Positions 1 through 7,676 of a stretch of 64,000 bases of DNA are shown piece by piece. This stretch comes from an uncultured Alloprevotella sp. GTDB taxonomy: Bacteria; Bacteroidota; Bacteroidia; Bacteroidales; Bacteroidaceae. The stretch's first letter is position 1, and each line of letters starts with the position of its first letter. The translations under genes were made by a program, and so were the position numbers. The notes beneath the pieces are model-generated. The model ran no database searches. It worked only from the letters and a program-made list of their open reading frames with translations, and was not told where the DNA came from. The stretch spans positions 62,001 to 126,000 of the forward strand of contig CALUIN010000001.1 in NCBI GenBank assembly GCA_944320745.1, in the 5' to 3' direction.

Positions 1-321
1 GTGGAGCAGATCGTCTCCGCCGTCCCGCAGGCCGCCTACTTCCCCGCCTACGAAATCGTACTGGACGAACTGCGGGACTACCGCTTCTTCGACCGCGACA
101 TGCTCCACCCCTCGGCGCAGGCCGTGGACTACGTGTGGGAGCGCTTCCGGCAGTGGACGTTCAGCCCCGCGCTGGAGGCCTTCGCCGCCGAGCGCGCCCG
201 CCTGCTCCGCGCCGCGGCCCACCGCCCGCTCCATCCCGGCTCGCCCGAGGACTGCGCCTTCCGCGAACGCGTCACCGCGCAGCGCGAGGCGTTCCGCCGC
301 AAGTGGGACACCGACGCTTAG
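1..321 (+). CDS. GSCFA-family protein, C-terminal part (5' end outside window)
   Basis: This is the last 106 residues of a protein whose start lies left of the window; the frame is open from base 1 to the TAG at 319. The stretch with YFPAYEI, DELRDYRFF and DMLHPS resembles the C-terminus of GSCFA proteins, which have an SGNH/GDSL-esterase-like fold in which a DxxH motif supplies catalytic Asp and His. In Bacteroidales a GSCFA gene often precedes murF-alr, as here with a 22-bp gap, so cotranscription is likely. The substrate is unknown. The family call rests on motif recall and gene order. Confidence 0.75.
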   Translation: MEQIVSAVPQAAYFPAYEIVLDELRDYRFFDRDMLHPSAQAVDYVWERFRQWTFSPALEAFAAERARLLRAAAHRPLHPGSPEDCAFRERVTAQREAFRRKWDTDA

Positions 322-343
322 AACCAATCGTACCTATTTATAT

Positions 344-2863
344 ATGCACTACACCTTACAAAGCATTGCCGGCATCATCGGGGCGACCTGCCCCGCCGGC
401 TCCGGCCGCTCGGAATACGGCGACGCGGCCATCGATTGGATGCTCACCGACAGCCGTTCCCTGGCTTTCCCCGAGACCACCCTGTTCTTCGCCCTGCGCA
501 CCCGCCTGGGCGACGGTCACAAATACATCCCCGACCTCTACCGCCGCGGGGTGCGCAGTTTCGTAGCAGGCACGCTGCCCGCCGACGCGGCCCGCCGCTT
601 CCCGGACGCCAACTTCCTGCTCGTCCCCAGCCCGCTGAAAGCGCTGCAACGACTGGCCGAAGCCCACCGCAAGGCCTTCGACATCCCCGTGGTAGGCATC
701 ACGGGCTCGAACGGCAAGACCGTGGTGAAGGAATGGCTCTACCAGCTGCTTTCGCCTACGCTGGCCGTGACGCGCTCGCCGCGGTCGTATAATTCGCAAA
801 TCGGCGTGCCCCTCTCCGTGCTCCTGCTCGACGCGCGCAGCCAGGTGGGACTCTTCGAGGCAGGCATCTCGCAGCCGGGCGAAATGTCCGCTCTGCGCCA
901 CATTATCCGCCCCACCGTCGGGATAATGACCAACCTCGGCCCCGCCCACCAGGAGAACTTCGCCACTATGGACGAGAAATGCCTGGAGAAGCTTTCGCTC
1001 TTCCGCGAGGCGGACGTGCTCATCTACAATGCGGACGAGGAGGCCGTGGCCCGCGGCGTCAAGGCGATGGGCTACGCCGGCCGCCGGCTGGCCTGGTCGC
1101 GCCGCGACAGCTCCTGCCCCCTCTACGTCGAGGCCCTGGAGAAGGACGCGCGGGGCACGTGCATCCGCTACCGCTACGAGGGTGCGGCCCACGAGGCCCG
1201 CATTCCCTTCACCGACGATGCCGCGGCACTCAACTGCCTGCACTGCCTGGCGGCCTGTCTCTACCTGGGGCTGACGCCGGACGAGGTGGCGCGCCGCCTG
1301 GAACGGCTCGAGCCGGTCGCCATGCGGCTGGAGGTGATTCAGGGCGTAAGGGGCTGCACGCTTATCAACGACACGTACAACTCGGACGTGGCTTCGCTCG
1401 ACATCGCCCTCGACTTCATGAACCGCCGCCCGGCCACGGCCGGAGCAGCCGATGCCGACACCGCCGGCGAAGCACCGCGCAAGACGCTCATCCTCTCGGA
1501 CATCCTGCAAACGGGCATGGACGGGACGGAGCTCTACGGCCGCGTGGCACAGATGGCTGCCAGCCGCGGCATAGACCGCATTGTCGGCGTAGGGCCCGCC
1601 ATCTCGGCGGCACACGCCCTGTTCCCCATGAAGAAAAGTTTCTTCCCCACGAGCGAGGCGCTGCTGGCGAGCGGACTGCTCGACACTTTCCACGACGAGG
1701 TGGTACTCGTCAAGGGGGCGCGCGCCTTCGGCTTCGAGCAAATCACCGAGGCGCTATCCTTCCGCGTTCACGAGACGACGCTCGAAGTCAACCTCGAGGC
1801 GCTGGCCGCCAACCTGAACTTCTACCGCTCCTTCATGCGGCCGCAGACCAAGCTGACGTGCATGGTGAAGGCATCGGCCTACGGCTCGGGCGCCGTGGAG
1901 GTGGCCAAGACCCTGCAGGACCGCGGCGTGGACTACTTGGCCGTGGCCGTGGCCGACGAGGGCGCAGAACTGCGCCGGGCCGGCATCACTACGGGCATCA
2001 TGGTGATGAATCCCGAAATGAGCTCGTTCGACACGCTCTTTGCCTACAACCTGGAGCCTGAGGTCTACAGCTTCGGCCTGCTGGAGGCCTTGATCCACGC
2101 AGCGGAGAAGGAGGGCGTGACCAACTTCCCCGTCCACATCAAGCTGGACACGGGGATGCACCGCCTGGGCTTCGATCCGCACCGCGACATGCAGGCGCTC
2201 ATCGACCGCCTGCACCGGCAGTCGTCCCTTATCCCGCGCTCCGTCTTCTCCCACTTCGTGGGCAGCGACTCGGCGGAGTTCGACGACTTCTCCCGTCAGC
2301 AGTTCGAGCTCTTCGATGCCGCTTCGCGCCAGCTGCAAGCGGCCTTCTCCCACCACATACTGCGCCACATCTGCAACAGCGCGGGCATAGAGCGCTTCCC
2401 GGAGCGTCACCTCGACATGGTGCGCCTGGGCCTCGGTCTCTACGGCGTGGATCCCATCGACAACCGCAGCCTGCACAACGTGGCGTCCCTGCACACCACC
2501 ATCCTGCAGATTCACGACGTCCCGGCGGGCGACAGCGTGGGCTACAGCCGCCGCACCTTCATGGAGCGGCCCTCGCGCGTGGCGGCCTTGCCCATCGGGT
2601 ATGCCGACGGGCTGAACCGCCGCCTGGGCAACCGCGGAGGGTTCTGCCTGGTGAACGGGAAACGCGCGCCCTACGTGGGCAACATCTGCATGGACGTCTG
2701 CATGATCGACGTGACGGACATCGACTGCCGCGAGGGCGACCGCGTGGAGATCTTCGGCGACCAGCTGCCCGTGACCGAACTGAGCGACCGCCTCGGCACG
2801 ATTCCCTATGAGGTGCTCACCTCGGTGAGCAACCGCGTGAAGCGCGTTTACTTCCAGCAGTAA
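344..2863 (+). CDS. murF-alr: Bifunctional MurF (UDP-MurNAc-tripeptide:D-Ala-D-Ala ligase) / alanine racemase fusion
   Basis: An 839-residue fusion of two peptidoglycan-precursor enzymes. Residues 1 to about 460 are a Mur ligase with the ATP-binding loop GITGSNGKT at 118-126; this half adds D-Ala-D-Ala to UDP-MurNAc-tripeptide in the cytoplasm. Residues from about 475 on are a fold-III PLP alanine racemase that makes D-Ala from L-Ala. K509 in MVKASAYGSG is the expected PLP lysine, and VGYSRRTF holds the expected catalytic tyrosine of the other subunit face. The fusion is the usual arrangement in Bacteroidetes. The ATG at 344 gives a complete Mur N-terminal domain. A strong hairpin follows at 2886. 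Both halves look intact. Confidence 0.96.
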   Translation: MHYTLQSIAGIIGATCPAGSGRSEYGDAAIDWMLTDSRSLAFPETTLFFALRTRLGDGHKYIPDLYRRGVRSFVAGTLPADAARRFPDANFLLVPSPLKALQRLAEAHRKAFDIPVVGITGSNGKTVVKEWLYQLLSPTLAVTRSPRSYNSQIGVPLSVLLLDARSQVGLFEAGISQPGEMSALRHIIRPTVGIMTNLGPAHQENFATMDEKCLEKLSLFREADVLIYNADEEAVARGVKAMGYAGRRLAWSRRDSSCPLYVEALEKDARGTCIRYRYEGAAHEARIPFTDDAAALNCLHCLAACLYLGLTPDEVARRLERLEPVAMRLEVIQGVRGCTLINDTYNSDVASLDIALDFMNRRPATAGAADADTAGEAPRKTLILSDILQTGMDGTELYGRVAQMAASRGIDRIVGVGPAISAAHALFPMKKSFFPTSEALLASGLLDTFHDEVVLVKGARAFGFEQITEALSFRVHETTLEVNLEALAANLNFYRSFMRPQTKLTCMVKASAYGSGAVEVAKTLQDRGVDYLAVAVADEGAELRRAGITTGIMVMNPEMSSFDTLFAYNLEPEVYSFGLLEALIHAAEKEGVTNFPVHIKLDTGMHRLGFDPHRDMQALIDRLHRQSSLIPRSVFSHFVGSDSAEFDDFSRQQFELFDAASRQLQAAFSHHILRHICNSAGIERFPERHLDMVRLGLGLYGVDPIDNRSLHNVASLHTTILQIHDVPAGDSVGYSRRTFMERPSRVAALPIGYADGLNRRLGNRGGFCLVNGKRAPYVGNICMDVCMIDVTDIDCREGDRVEIFGDQLPVTELSDRLGTIPYEVLTSVSNRVKRVYFQQ

Positions 2864-2885
2864 CGGAACTGCCGCTACGCACACA

Positions 2886-2929
2886 TGCGCCGCCTGCCCC
2901 AAGAAAGGGACAGGCGGCGCACTGCTTTT
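2886..2929 (+). terminator. Intrinsic terminator after murF-alr
   Basis: An 11-bp perfect stem (TGCGCCGCCTG with CAGGCGGCGCA) is extended inward by C/G pairs around an AAGAAA loop and followed four bases later by TTTT. It lies 22 bp past the murF-alr stop. The T-run is short, so efficiency is uncertain. Confidence 0.7.
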
Positions 2930-2937
2930 CCGGCGGC

Positions 2938-3063
2938 ACGGGGGCAAGCTCCGCCGACACTCGGCCAAGGCGCGGCGGCACGGGGCTAAGGCCCGTCGGA
3001 ACTGGGCCTATCCCCGTAAAAACTGGGCTAAGGAGTGTCGGGACTCGGCTAAGGCCCGTCAGC
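2938..3063. repeat. 21-bp palindromic tandem repeat, locus 1 (six units)
   Basis: Six consecutive 21-bp units begin at 2938, 2959, 2980, 3001, 3022 and 3043. Each is a degenerate version of a 17-bp near-palindrome, AC(T/G)GGGC(C/T)TAGCCCCGT or its reverse complement, plus a 4-bp spacer. The best units are those at 2980 and 3001. The array fills the gap between the convergent murF-alr and guanine-deaminase genes. Seven related loci occur elsewhere in this window. Confidence 0.9.
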
Positions 3064-3094
3064 CCGCAGCTGGAGCACGTGCCGGCACGGCCGC

Positions 3095-3580
3095 TCAGTA
3101 GGGCTTGCGGTCCGGCTGCCCGCGCCAGGCGGCAAAGGGGCCGTCGGCCTCGTCGGGCAGCAGACGCTCCGAGGGCAGGCTGCGCGCCGCCGCATCGAGC
3201 GAAAGTTCGTGGTAGATGAGCGAATCGTCGAAGCCGGCCCGGGCGGCGTCGTCCTTGGTGGCGGCATAGTAGAGCCGGGACAAACGCGCCCAGTAAATCG
3301 CCCCGAGACACATGGGACAAGGCTCGCAGGAGGCGTAGATCTCACAGCCTGAGAGGTCGTGCGTCCCCAGCCGGGCGGCAGCGGCACGGATGGCCTGCAC
3401 CTCGGCATGGGCCGTGGGGTCGTGCACCGCCGTGACGCGGTTCACGCCCGTAGCGATAACTTCGCCCCCGCGGGCTATGACGGCACCAAACGGGCCGCCG
3501 CCCCGGCGGACATTCTCCTGCGCCAGCGAGAGCGCCAAGCGCATCAGCGCTTCTTTGTCTGAAAAATTCGTTGTTGCCAT
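3095..3580 (-). CDS. Guanine deaminase-like nucleoside deaminase (CDA fold)
   Basis: A 161-residue zinc-dependent deaminase. The zinc and catalytic motif HAE is at 58-60, and PCxxC lies within EPCPMCLGAIYWA at 86-97. The sequence around MCLGAIYWARL and the aromatic C-terminus (KPY) are closer to guanine deaminase of the GuaD type than to TadA, so the likely reaction is guanine to xanthine in purine salvage. The ATG at 3580 is preferred because a TACATTTG -7 element sits just upstream at 3585-3592; the frame stays open further but would run past that promoter. It is transcribed divergently from pepT. A different base specificity cannot be excluded. Confidence 0.82.
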   Translation of the reverse strand: MATTNFSDKEALMRLALSLAQENVRRGGGPFGAVIARGGEVIATGVNRVTAVHDPTAHAEVQAIRAAAARLGTHDLSGCEIYASCEPCPMCLGAIYWARLSRLYYAATKDDAARAGFDDSLIYHELSLDAAARSLPSERLLPDEADGPFAAWRGQPDRKPY

Positions 3581-3584
3581 GCCA

Positions 3585-3592
3585 CAAATGTA
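3585..3592 (-). promoter_or_regulatory. -7 promoter element for the deaminase gene
   Basis: TACATTTG on the minus strand matches the Bacteroidetes -7 consensus TAnnTTTG. No convincing -33 box is visible. The leader would be very short before the ATG at 3580. Confidence 0.5.
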
Positions 3593-3627
3593 GCAATTAA
3601 ATCCGGATGTATTCCGCCGGAAATGCT

Positions 3628-3635
3628 TAACTTTG
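3628..3635 (+). promoter_or_regulatory. -7 promoter element for pepT
   Basis: TAACTTTG matches TAnnTTTG and lies 99 bp before the pepT ATG. It is arranged back to back with the deaminase promoter about 40 bp away. No clear -33 element is seen. Confidence 0.5.
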
Positions 3636-3734
3636 CGAAAAGCGGACCGCAAGGCTCCCGGCGCGCCGTTTCTCCCCACGGAGACGGCGCTGCCCGGCCC
3701 CAGCGCCGCAGCAAACTTACCTATACTTACCACT

Positions 3735-4958
3735 ATGGATATTGTAGAAAGATTCTTGAAGTACGTCAGCTTCGACACGCAGTCGGCCGAGGACACGGGC
3801 AAGACGCCCAGTACGGACAAGCAGCTCGCCCTGGCCCGCTACCTGCAGAACGAGCTGGAGGAAATCGGCCTCACGGACGTGGAGCTCGACGCGAACGGCT
3901 ACCTTTACGCCACACTGCCGGCCAACACGGACAAGGAAGTGCCCGTCATCGGCTTCATAGCCCACATGGACACCAGCCCCGACTGCTCGGGAAAGAACGT
4001 GCGCCCGCGCATCGTGAAAGATTACGACGGAAAGGACATCGTACTGAACGCCGAAGGCGGCATCGTGAGCTCGCCGGCAAAATTCCCCGAACTGCTCGAC
4101 CACGTGGGCGAGGACCTCATCGTCACGGACGGATACACGCTGCTCGGCGCGGACGACAAGGCGGGAATAGCCGAAATCGTCCAGGCCATGGTCTACCTGA
4201 AGGAACACCCCGAGGTGAAGCACGGAAAAGTGCGCGTGGCCTTCAACCCCGACGAGGAAATCGGACTGGGCGCCCACAAGTTCGACGTGGAAAAGTTCGG
4301 CTGCGACTGGGCGTACACGATGGACGGCGGCGAAGTGGGCGAGCTGGAGTTTGAAAACTTCAATGCCGCCTCGGCCAAGGTGGAGGTGACCGGCGTAAGC
4401 GTCCACCCGGGCTACGCCAAGGGCAAGATGGTCAACGCCGCGCGCGTGGCGGCCGAGTTTGCCGGACTGCTGCCACAGGCCGAGACGCCGGAGGCCACGG
4501 CCGAGTACGAGGGCTTCTACCACCTGCTGGGCATCAACGGCAACGTGGAGCGCGCCACACTCTCCTACATCATCCGCGACCACGACCGCGCCAGGTTCGA
4601 GGCGCGCAAGGCTCTCTTCGCCCAAGCCGCCGCTTGGCTCAACGCCAAATACGGCGAAGGGACGGTCAAAGCAAGCGTCAACGACCAGTACTACAACATG
4701 CGCGAAAAGGTAGAGCCCGTGATGCACATCATTGACTTGGCCGTCGAAGCCATGCACGAGGCCGGCGTCACGCCCAAGGTCCGCGCCATACGCGGCGGCA
4801 CGGACGGCGCACAGCTCTCGTTCATGGGGCTGCCCTGTCCCAACCTCTTCGCAGGCGGCTTGAACTTCCACGGCCCGCATGAGTTCCTGCCCATCCCGTC
4901 ACTGGAGAAGGCGAGCCAGGTCGTAGTGAAAATCTGCGAACTGACGGCGCGCCGCTGA
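3735..4958 (+). CDS. pepT: Tripeptide aminopeptidase PepT (M20 peptidase)
   Basis: A 407-residue cytoplasmic metallopeptidase that removes the N-terminal residue of tripeptides, of normal length for PepT. The two-zinc site is recognisable: HMDTSPD (H77, D79), GADDKAG (D140/D141) and DEEIG (E174/E175). The C-terminal [14 protein letters not shown] stretch is typical of PepT. The ATG at 3735 starts the family-typical [15 protein letters not shown]; an upstream in-frame extension would begin next to the likely transcription start and is not used. A terminator-like hairpin follows at 4988. Confidence 0.95.
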   Translation: MDIVERFLKYVSFDTQSAEDTGKTPSTDKQLALARYLQNELEEIGLTDVELDANGYLYATLPANTDKEVPVIGFIAHMDTSPDCSGKNVRPRIVKDYDGKDIVLNAEGGIVSSPAKFPELLDHVGEDLIVTDGYTLLGADDKAGIAEIVQAMVYLKEHPEVKHGKVRVAFNPDEEIGLGAHKFDVEKFGCDWAYTMDGGEVGELEFENFNAASAKVEVTGVSVHPGYAKGKMVNAARVAAEFAGLLPQAETPEATAEYEGFYHLLGINGNVERATLSYIIRDHDRARFEARKALFAQAAAWLNAKYGEGTVKASVNDQYYNMREKVEPVMHIIDLAVEAMHEAGVTPKVRAIRGGTDGAQLSFMGLPCPNLFAGGLNFHGPHEFLPIPSLEKASQVVVKICELTARR

Positions 4959-4987
4959 AGCACCGTAGCCGGACCGCTCCAATGATA

Positions 4988-5043
4988 CGGCCCGCCCCGA
5001 CGGCGACCGGACTACCGGCCACCGTCAGCGGGCCGCTGTTTTT
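4988..5043 (+). terminator. Intrinsic terminator after pepT
   Basis: An outer stem CGGCCCGC/GCGGGCCG (4988-4995 with 5028-5035) encloses a second stem GACGG/CCGTC and an inner CCGG/CCGG. It is followed by CTG and five T at 5039-5043. It ends 26 bp before the next gene. Confidence 0.75.
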
Positions 5044-5069
5044 CACCCTAATCCCACACGCTACTGCCT

Positions 5070-7361
5070 ATGGAACATCTCCCGCAACTCATATCCGACC
5101 TGGCCCTCATCCTTATCTGCGCCGGCATCGTCACACTGATCTTCAAGCGCCTGCGCCAGCCGCTCGTACTGGGCTATATCGTCGCCGGCTTCCTGGCCGG
5201 GGCCCACTCGCCGCTGACGCCTTCCGTGGAGGACGTCAGCTCCGTTCAGACGTGGGCGGATATTGGCGTCATTTTCCTCATGTTCACCCTGGGGCTGGAG
5301 TTCTCTTTCAAGAAAATCCTGAAGATGGGCAGTGGCCCGGTCGTCGCGGCCTGCACCGTCATATTCTGTATGATCAGTCTGGGCAACGGCGTGGGTCACC
5401 TCTTCGGCTGGTCCGCTACGGACAGCCTCTTTCTGGGCGGCATGCTGGCCATGTCCTCCACCACCATCATCTATAAGGCTTTCGACGACCTGGGGCTGCG
5501 CCAGCAGAAGTTCGCCGGCGAGGTGCTCAGCGTCCTGATTCTGGAGGACATTCTCGGCATTCTGCTCATGGTGTTCCTCTCAGCCATCGCCGTGTCCCGC
5601 CATCTGGAGGGCAGCGAACTGGTGGGCAGTTTCCTGCAACTGGCCTTCTTCCTTGTGCTCTGCTTCATCGTCGGCATTTATCTCATCCCGCTCTTCCTGC
5701 GCAAGATGCGCCGGTGGCTCAACGGCGAGACGCTGCTCGTGGTCGCCGTGGGGCTCTGCTTCCTGCTGGTGGCAGCCGCCGTCAAGGCGGGCTACAGCGC
5801 CGCGTTCGGGGCTTTCGTCATGGGGAGCATACTGGCCGAGACCGTGGAAGCGGAACGCATCGGCCACATCGTATCGCCGCTGAAGGACCTCTTCGGCGCC
5901 ATCTTCTTTGTCTCGGTGGGGATGCTCGTGGACCCTGCGGTGCTGGCCGAGTACTGGTTGCCCATCTGCGTACTCACGCTCGTCATCCTGGCGGGACAGG
6001 CTGTCTTCGGCACGGGCAGCTTCCTGATCTCCGGGCAGCCGTTGAAAGTGGCCATGCAATGCGGTTTCTCGCTGGCGCAAATCGGCGAGTTTGCCTTCAT
6101 CATCGCCTCGCTGGGCCTTTCGCTGGGCGTGACGAGCCACTTCCTCTACCCCGTGGTGGTGGCCGTATCCATCATCACGACCTTCCTGACGCCCTACATG
6201 ATCCGCGCCGCGGGGCCGGCCTACGCCCTGGTGGAGCGCGTGATGCCCGCCGGCGTGCGGCAGCGGCTGGACGACCGCGGGACGGCGCGCCACCGCCCGG
6301 CGGCGCGGTCGCCGTGGCAGCAGCTGCTGCGTGCCCTAGGCGGCCAGCTGCTGGCCTACGGCGTGCTGAGCGTGGCGGCCGTCGGCCTTTCGCTGGGCAC
6401 GCTGCTGCCCACCTTCCGCGGCCTGCTGGGCCACTGGCCGGGCAACGCGGTCTGCGGCCTGCTCACGCTGCTGGTCCTCGCGCCGTTCCTGCGCGCCATC
6501 GTCATGCGCAAGAACCACTCCCGCGAATGGGCCACGCTCTACTCCCGCGGACCGGGCAACCGTGCCCTGCTCCGGGCCACGTTCGCCGGGCGCTATGTCC
6601 TGGCGGCCGCCTTCGTTTACTATGTCATCAATTACCTCTCGCCCTTCTTCTGGCCCTACCACGTGGCGGCCTCGCTGCTCATCGTGGGCGCCATGGTGGC
6701 CTCGCGCCGCATCAAGTACGTGAGCATCAAGATGGAACGCACGTTTCTCCAGAACCTGCGCTCGCGCGAGATCAAGGCACGCCGCGAAAGCCGCACCGGG
6801 CCGGAGTATGCCGGCCGCCTGCTGCGCCACGACGTCCATCTGGCACAGCTCGAAGTGCCGGACAATTCGCGCTGGGGCGGACAGAGCCTGCGCCAGCTGG
6901 ACTTCAGCCGGCAGGAAAGCGTTATGATTGCCGCCATCGTGCGCGGCACGCACCGCATCAACATTCCGGACGGCGAGGCCGTGATTTTCCCGGGCGACAA
7001 GCTGGAAGCCATCGGCGACGACAACGGCATACGCCGGCTGGCGGAGCGCATGGGGGCCGAAGTGTATGCCTTGGCGCCGGACGATGCGGACCACCACTTG
7101 CAGCTGCGGCGCCTCATCGTCGGAACGGAGTCGCCCTTCTGCGGCGTCACGCTCGGCGCGAGCGGCATACGCGACCGTTTCCACTGCATGGCCGTAGGCT
7201 TCGAGGCGGAAGAAAACGTGATCGACGTGGCCGACTCGCGGCGAACAATTCTCCGCGGCGACGCCCTCTGGGTCGTGGGCGAGGAGGCCGCGCTCCGCGA
7301 ACTGGCTGCGGCCAACCGCGGCGCGCAAGCGGGGGCCGCGCCGCAGGCCGGGGAGCGCTGA
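5070..7361 (+). CDS. KefB-type cation:proton antiporter (CPA2) with two C-terminal RCK-C domains
   Basis: A 763-residue inner-membrane protein. Residues 1 to about 390 contain around twelve hydrophobic helices of the Na+/H+ exchanger fold (PLVLGYIVAGFLAG near the start, GLELSF-like GLEFSF, and LAQIGEFAF, which is typical of Kef/CPA2). A second hydrophobic block at about 410-545 has four or five more segments. The C-terminus has two TrkA-C-like domains (about 590-660 and 675-745), but no Rossmann NAD-binding TrkA-N domain is evident. It probably exchanges K+ or Na+ for protons with ligand gating. The ion and ligand are inferred from the family only. Confidence 0.88.
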   Translation: MEHLPQLISDLALILICAGIVTLIFKRLRQPLVLGYIVAGFLAGAHSPLTPSVEDVSSVQTWADIGVIFLMFTLGLEFSFKKILKMGSGPVVAACTVIFCMISLGNGVGHLFGWSATDSLFLGGMLAMSSTTIIYKAFDDLGLRQQKFAGEVLSVLILEDILGILLMVFLSAIAVSRHLEGSELVGSFLQLAFFLVLCFIVGIYLIPLFLRKMRRWLNGETLLVVAVGLCFLLVAAAVKAGYSAAFGAFVMGSILAETVEAERIGHIVSPLKDLFGAIFFVSVGMLVDPAVLAEYWLPICVLTLVILAGQAVFGTGSFLISGQPLKVAMQCGFSLAQIGEFAFIIASLGLSLGVTSHFLYPVVVAVSIITTFLTPYMIRAAGPAYALVERVMPAGVRQRLDDRGTARHRPAARSPWQQLLRALGGQLLAYGVLSVAAVGLSLGTLLPTFRGLLGHWPGNAVCGLLTLLVLAPFLRAIVMRKNHSREWATLYSRGPGNRALLRATFAGRYVLAAAFVYYVINYLSPFFWPYHVAASLLIVGAMVASRRIKYVSIKMERTFLQNLRSREIKARRESRTGPEYAGRLLRHDVHLAQLEVPDNSRWGGQSLRQLDFSRQESVMIAAIVRGTHRINIPDGEAVIFPGDKLEAIGDDNGIRRLAERMGAEVYALAPDDADHHLQLRRLIVGTESPFCGVTLGASGIRDRFHCMAVGFEAEENVIDVADSRRTILRGDALWVVGEEAALRELAAANRGAQAGAAPQAGER

Positions 7362-7443
7362 CGCCCCGCGCCGGCAACAGCCGCGGGGGCTACGGCGGGC
7401 CGAGGGCCGGGCATGCGCACAGCGTGTCCGGCCCTCGGCGTAA

Positions 7444-7527
7444 GCGGGCCTTAGCCGCGTGGAAACTGGGCTTAGCCCCGTGCCGACGGGCCCTATCCGC
7501 GTTTTTACGGGGCTAAGGCCCGTAGAA
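7444..7527. repeat. 21-bp palindromic tandem repeat, locus 2 (four units)
   Basis: Four units in exact 21-bp register start at 7444, 7465, 7486 and 7507. The second unit (top-strand core ACTGGGCTTAGCCCCGT) and the fourth (ACGGGGCTAAGGCCCGT) are near reverse complements and could pair into a long hairpin. A more degenerate unit may precede 7444. The array lies between convergent genes. Confidence 0.9.
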
Positions 7528-7591
7528 GCCCGGACGGGGCAGCAGGAAAACGGGCCCGGGGCAGCACGTCGCTCAACCGGCCGGCGGGCAC

Positions 7592-7627
7592 GAAAAAAAG
7601 CCCGCGCGGCGGGAAACCGTGCGGGCT
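7592..7627 (-). terminator. Intrinsic terminator of the subtilase gene
   Basis: On the minus strand AGCCCGCACGG pairs with CCGCGCGGGCT (one non-Watson-Crick position) around a short loop and is followed directly by a run of T (the A run at 7593-7599). It begins 50 bp after the subtilase stop. Confidence 0.85.
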
Positions 7628-7676
7628 GAGGAATAAAGCCGTGTCGGACGGCCGGACGGGACCGGCTGCCGGGCGG

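Larger units (their letters stand above)
7362..7676. other. Intergenic region between convergent antiporter and subtilase genes
   Basis: These 315 bp hold 21-bp repeat locus 2 (7444-7527) and the subtilase terminator (7592-7627). I see no gene or promoter in the rest. Confidence 0.8.
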
